A stretch of DNA of 5,045 bases from Leptospira yanagawae serovar Saopaulo str. Sao Paulo = ATCC 700523 (GTDB lineage: Bacteria; Spirochaetota; Leptospiria; Leptospirales; Leptospiraceae), in assembly GCF_000332475.2 (NCBI RefSeq), contig NZ_AOGX02000026.1, forward strand, positions 1 to 5,045, read 5' to 3'. Below are positions 4,507 through 5,045 of the stretch, piece after piece. Position 1 is the first letter of the stretch. Every line of letters begins with the position of its first letter. A model generated the notes under the pieces. The model did not search any database. It was not told where the DNA came from and worked only from the letters and a program-made list of their open reading frames with translations. The position numbers were made by a program, and so were the translations under genes.

Positions 4507-4767
4507 GTGTCCAAAAAAGATAAACTTTTAGCTAGAATATTATCTAAACCAAAGAATTTTACTTACGATGAACTCAGGAAGCTTTTGAATGGATTCGATT
4601 ATACAGAAGACAATTCTGGAAAATCTTCTGGATCAAGAGTTGCTTGGATACATGAAAAAGGAAAACATGTGATTCGGCTGCACAAGCCTCATCCTGGTAA
4701 TATTTTAAAATCATACCAAATAAATCAAATTATTGATGAATTAAAATCGGAAGGGTATTTAGAATGA
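4507..4767 (+). CDS. hicA: HicA-family mRNA interferase toxin
   Basis: This 86-residue protein belongs to the HicA/YcfA family of small toxins with a double-stranded-RNA-binding-like fold that cleave mRNA. It opens with the family-typical SKKDKLLARILSKPKNFTYDELRKLL and continues with SGSRVAWIH and IRLHKPHPGN (residues 57-66) to the C-terminal helix YQINQIIDELKSEGYL. In E. coli HicA the catalytic His follows a GS(N)H motif. Here the equivalent GSR has Arg, as I recall for this longer SGSRV subgroup, and His57 or His60 of the HKPHPGN motif is conserved. The start is GTG 4507: the frame upstream has no ATG before a stop at 4456, and the family N-terminus aligns there. There is no strong Shine-Dalgarno sequence. 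The stop overlaps the next start as ATGA. Confidence 0.87.
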   Translation: MSKKDKLLARILSKPKNFTYDELRKLLNGFDYTEDNSGKSSGSRVAWIHEKGKHVIRLHKPHPGNILKSYQINQIIDELKSEGYLE

Positions 4768-5045
4768 AAGATTTAATGGAATATAAAGGATATCTTGGTT
4801 CTGTTCATTTTGATTCAGAAGATGAAATTTTCTACGGAAAAATTGAAGGAATAGAAGATTTAATTTCTTTTGAAGGAAAATCTGTTAATGAAATAAAAAA
4901 AGCATTCATTGAATCTGTTGATGATTATCTCCACGTATGTATAAAAGTTAAAAAAGATCCAGAAAAATCTTTTAAAGGTTCTTTCAATGTCAGAATCCCA
5001 ACTGACCTTCATAGAAAAGCTTACCGAAAATCTTTGATAGAAGGA
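4764..5045 (+). CDS. hicB: HicB-family antitoxin, C-terminus outside window
   Basis: The 94 visible residues start at ATG 4764, overlapping the hicA stop. They show the HicB pattern: an N-terminal degraded RNase-H-like domain beginning MEYKGYLGSVHFDSEDEIFYGKIEGI, then ISFEGKSVNEIKKAFIESVDDYL. After it comes FNVRIPTDLHRKAYRKS (74-90), the start of the short C-terminal ribbon-helix-helix-like DNA-binding segment common in longer HicB proteins. HicB binds and blocks HicA and usually represses the operon. The frame is intact to the last base of the window, and perhaps 15-20 residues are missing. Position after the toxin is the usual order. Confidence 0.88.
   Translation, partial: MKDLMEYKGYLGSVHFDSEDEIFYGKIEGIEDLISFEGKSVNEIKKAFIESVDDYLHVCIKVKKDPEKSFKGSFNVRIPTDLHRKAYRKSLIEG

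Larger units (their letters stand above)
4389..5045 (+). mobile_element. Gene cassette 6 (hicAB), cut by the window end
   Basis: The cassette begins at TTATGCGACATGAGCTA, right after the crossover base G4388. By the rule of the other cassettes, its right end beyond the window should read TAGCTCACGTCGCATAAC or very close to it. It carries a hicA-hicB operon behind a leader of about 118 nt. The leader contains GTAACTA-N5-TAGTTGC (4455-4473), an imperfect inverted repeat with a T-rich spacer that might be an operator; no convincing -35/-10 pair was found. Confidence 0.82.

Overview
The window is a stretch of integron-type gene cassettes from an AT-rich bacterium. Five near-identical, GC-rich direct repeats of 161-163 bp lie at 745-907, 1616-1776, 2159-2321, 3140-3302 and 4233-4394. 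Each starts with an RYYYAAC-like box (..ATAAC), ends with GTTATRY, and is internally a large imperfect palindrome. They separate AT-rich modules of 0.5-1.1 kb, each usually holding one gene or one two-gene operon, all on the + strand and all ending against the next repeat. The sequence just after one repeat is the reverse complement of the sequence just before the next repeat, so the two ends of each module match each other. This is what a circular cassette inserted by site-specific recombination at attC leaves behind. No integrase gene is in the window, so it may be the inside of a sedentary chromosomal integron or an integrase-less cluster of attC sites. Base composition, the style of the outer-membrane protein and a general impression of the repeat suggest a spirochaete such as Leptospira. 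That assignment is tentative.

Layout. 1-123: right end of an IS3-like insertion sequence, with the start of a leftward transposase. 124-901: remainder of cassette 1, an unrecognised gene that has lost its 5' end to the IS, then attC 1. 902-1770: cassette 2, a compact M24-family metallopeptidase with all five metal ligands. 1771-2315: cassette 3, with no convincing gene. 2316-3296: cassette 4, a UPF0175 antitoxin and DUF3368 PIN-like toxin in overlapping frames. 3297-4388: cassette 5, an exported protein that looks like an outer-membrane beta-barrel. 4389-5045: cassette 6, a hicA-hicB toxin-antitoxin pair cut by the window end.

The most notable point is the length of the cassette-end match. 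In all four complete cassettes the inverted match covers 18 nt instead of the usual 7-nt R box. The only mismatch is at position 11, where the left end always has A and the right end always reads G as reverse complement; position 19 also differs in all four. On the bottom strand, which integrases use in folded form, the position-11 pair is a G-T wobble, while on the top strand it is an A-C mismatch. The same A-C/G-T asymmetry recurs inside every repeat. Compensatory changes between repeats support the folded structure. Cassettes 2 and 5 have almost no leader and probably depend on read-through, while the two toxin-antitoxin cassettes have leaders of about 110 nt that could carry promoters.
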